DNA of 6,254 bases, taken from Symbiobacteriaceae bacterium. Lineage in GTDB: Bacteria > Bacillota_E > Symbiobacteriia > Symbiobacteriales > Symbiobacteriaceae. The DNA lies in NCBI GenBank assembly GCA_027356675.1, contig DAHVXO010000347.1, positions 1 through 6,254 on the forward strand. Direction: 5' to 3'. The position numbers were made by a program, and so were the translations under genes. The notes under the pieces are model-generated. The model was not told the origin of the DNA, made no database searches, and saw only the letters and a program-made list of their open reading frames with translations. Shown piece by piece: positions 5,931 to 6,254 of the stretch. The number at the start of each line of letters is the position of its first letter. Position 1 is the first letter of the stretch.

Positions 5931-6254
5931 CTACCGCCCCGTCACCCGCAAATACACGATCGCCGCAGAGTAGGCCAGCAATGCTACCCCGCCCACATAA
6001 TCGATGCCCGTGAAGAAGAGTTCCTTCATACGGGTCCGGCCCTTGCCGCCCCGATAGCCCCGGGCTTCCATGGCGGTCGCGAGCTCATCGGCCCGCCGGA
6101 AGGCCGCCACGAAGAGCGGCACCATCACTGGGATCAGTCCCTTCACCCGGTTGATCAGGTTCCCGGACTGGAAGTCGGCGCCCCGGGCCATCTGCGCCCG
6201 CATGATCCGGTCGGCCTCCTCGGCCAACGTCGGGATGAACCGCAGGGCGATGGT
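5931..6254 (-). CDS. ecfT: ECF transporter transmembrane subunit EcfT, C-terminal part
   Basis: EcfT is the shared membrane subunit of energy-coupling-factor importers. It couples two ATPases (EcfA1/EcfA2) to interchangeable substrate-binding proteins for vitamins or metals. The 107 visible residues begin TIALRFIPTLAEEADRIM and carry both coupling-helix Ala-Arg-Gly motifs, in AQMARGADF (ARG at 23-25) and MEARGYRGG (ARG at 64-66). Between them runs the hydrophobic VKGLIPVMVPLFVAAFRRADELA segment. A last membrane helix (GGVALLAYSAAIVYL) ends just before the TAG at 5931. The N-terminal half lies outside the window, where the ATPase genes would be expected upstream. The gene leads directly into truA. 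Confidence 0.95.
   Translation of the reverse strand, partial: TIALRFIPTLAEEADRIMRAQMARGADFQSGNLINRVKGLIPVMVPLFVAAFRRADELATAMEARGYRGGKGRTRMKELFFTGIDYVGGVALLAYSAAIVYLRVTGR

Noticed and set aside
1..6254. CRISPR array, mobile element, tRNA or phage gene
   Set aside because: No regularly spaced direct repeats, transposase motifs, terminal inverted repeats with target duplications, or tRNA-like cloverleaf was seen anywhere in the window.

Overview
The window comes from the chromosome of a GC-rich, Gram-positive, probably endospore-forming bacterium of the Firmicutes (Symbiobacterium/Clostridia/Limnochordia-like by impression). The right-hand two thirds reproduce a gene order conserved across Firmicutes, ecfT-truA-rplM-rpsI-cwlD, all on the minus strand. 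A CwlD-type spore-cortex amidase points to a spore former. Ribosome binding sites are strong and purine-rich, and GTG and TTG starts occur alongside ATG, as is usual in such genomes. I cannot name the species.

Reading the minus strand in its direction of transcription (right to left): the window opens inside ecfT (6254-5931), the membrane subunit of an energy-coupling-factor vitamin/metal transporter. truA (5894-5103), the tRNA pseudouridine synthase, follows. A consensus sigma-A promoter (5068-5040) then starts a leader of about 137 nt with two clear stem-loops, followed by rplM (4897-4469) and rpsI (4447-4049). A perfect-palindrome terminator (4037-4007) ends that unit. cwlD (start most likely GTG at 3825, stop at 3097) has its Shine-Dalgarno inside a predicted hairpin. 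A divergent type II thymidine kinase, tdk (3015-2431), comes next, from a TTG start.

Between the housekeeping block and a sugar-metabolism block lies one plus-strand gene (1762-2379). It encodes a small protein with two membrane segments and a NERD-like domain that lacks the expected nuclease residues. It converges on tdk over a shared hairpin terminator (2378-2407) and diverges from the next minus-strand gene across a 250-bp AT-richer intergenic region.

The left block is a minus-strand pair: a GT4-family glycosyltransferase (1511-267) and, 29 bp downstream, the start of a sugar-phosphate nucleotidyltransferase (237 to the window edge). The second reading frame carries an in-frame TAG at codon 48, yet clear family homology continues in the same frame on both sides. 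The allele is therefore either a nonsense-mutated pseudogene or a sequence error. Together the pair looks like a module making a nucleotide sugar and a glucan or other polysaccharide.

No tRNA, rRNA, CRISPR array, insertion sequence or phage gene is visible. The most interesting points are the amber-interrupted nucleotidyltransferase, the degenerate membrane-anchored NERD protein, the altered substrate pocket of Tdk, the structured rplM leader and the cwlD SD-sequestering hairpin.
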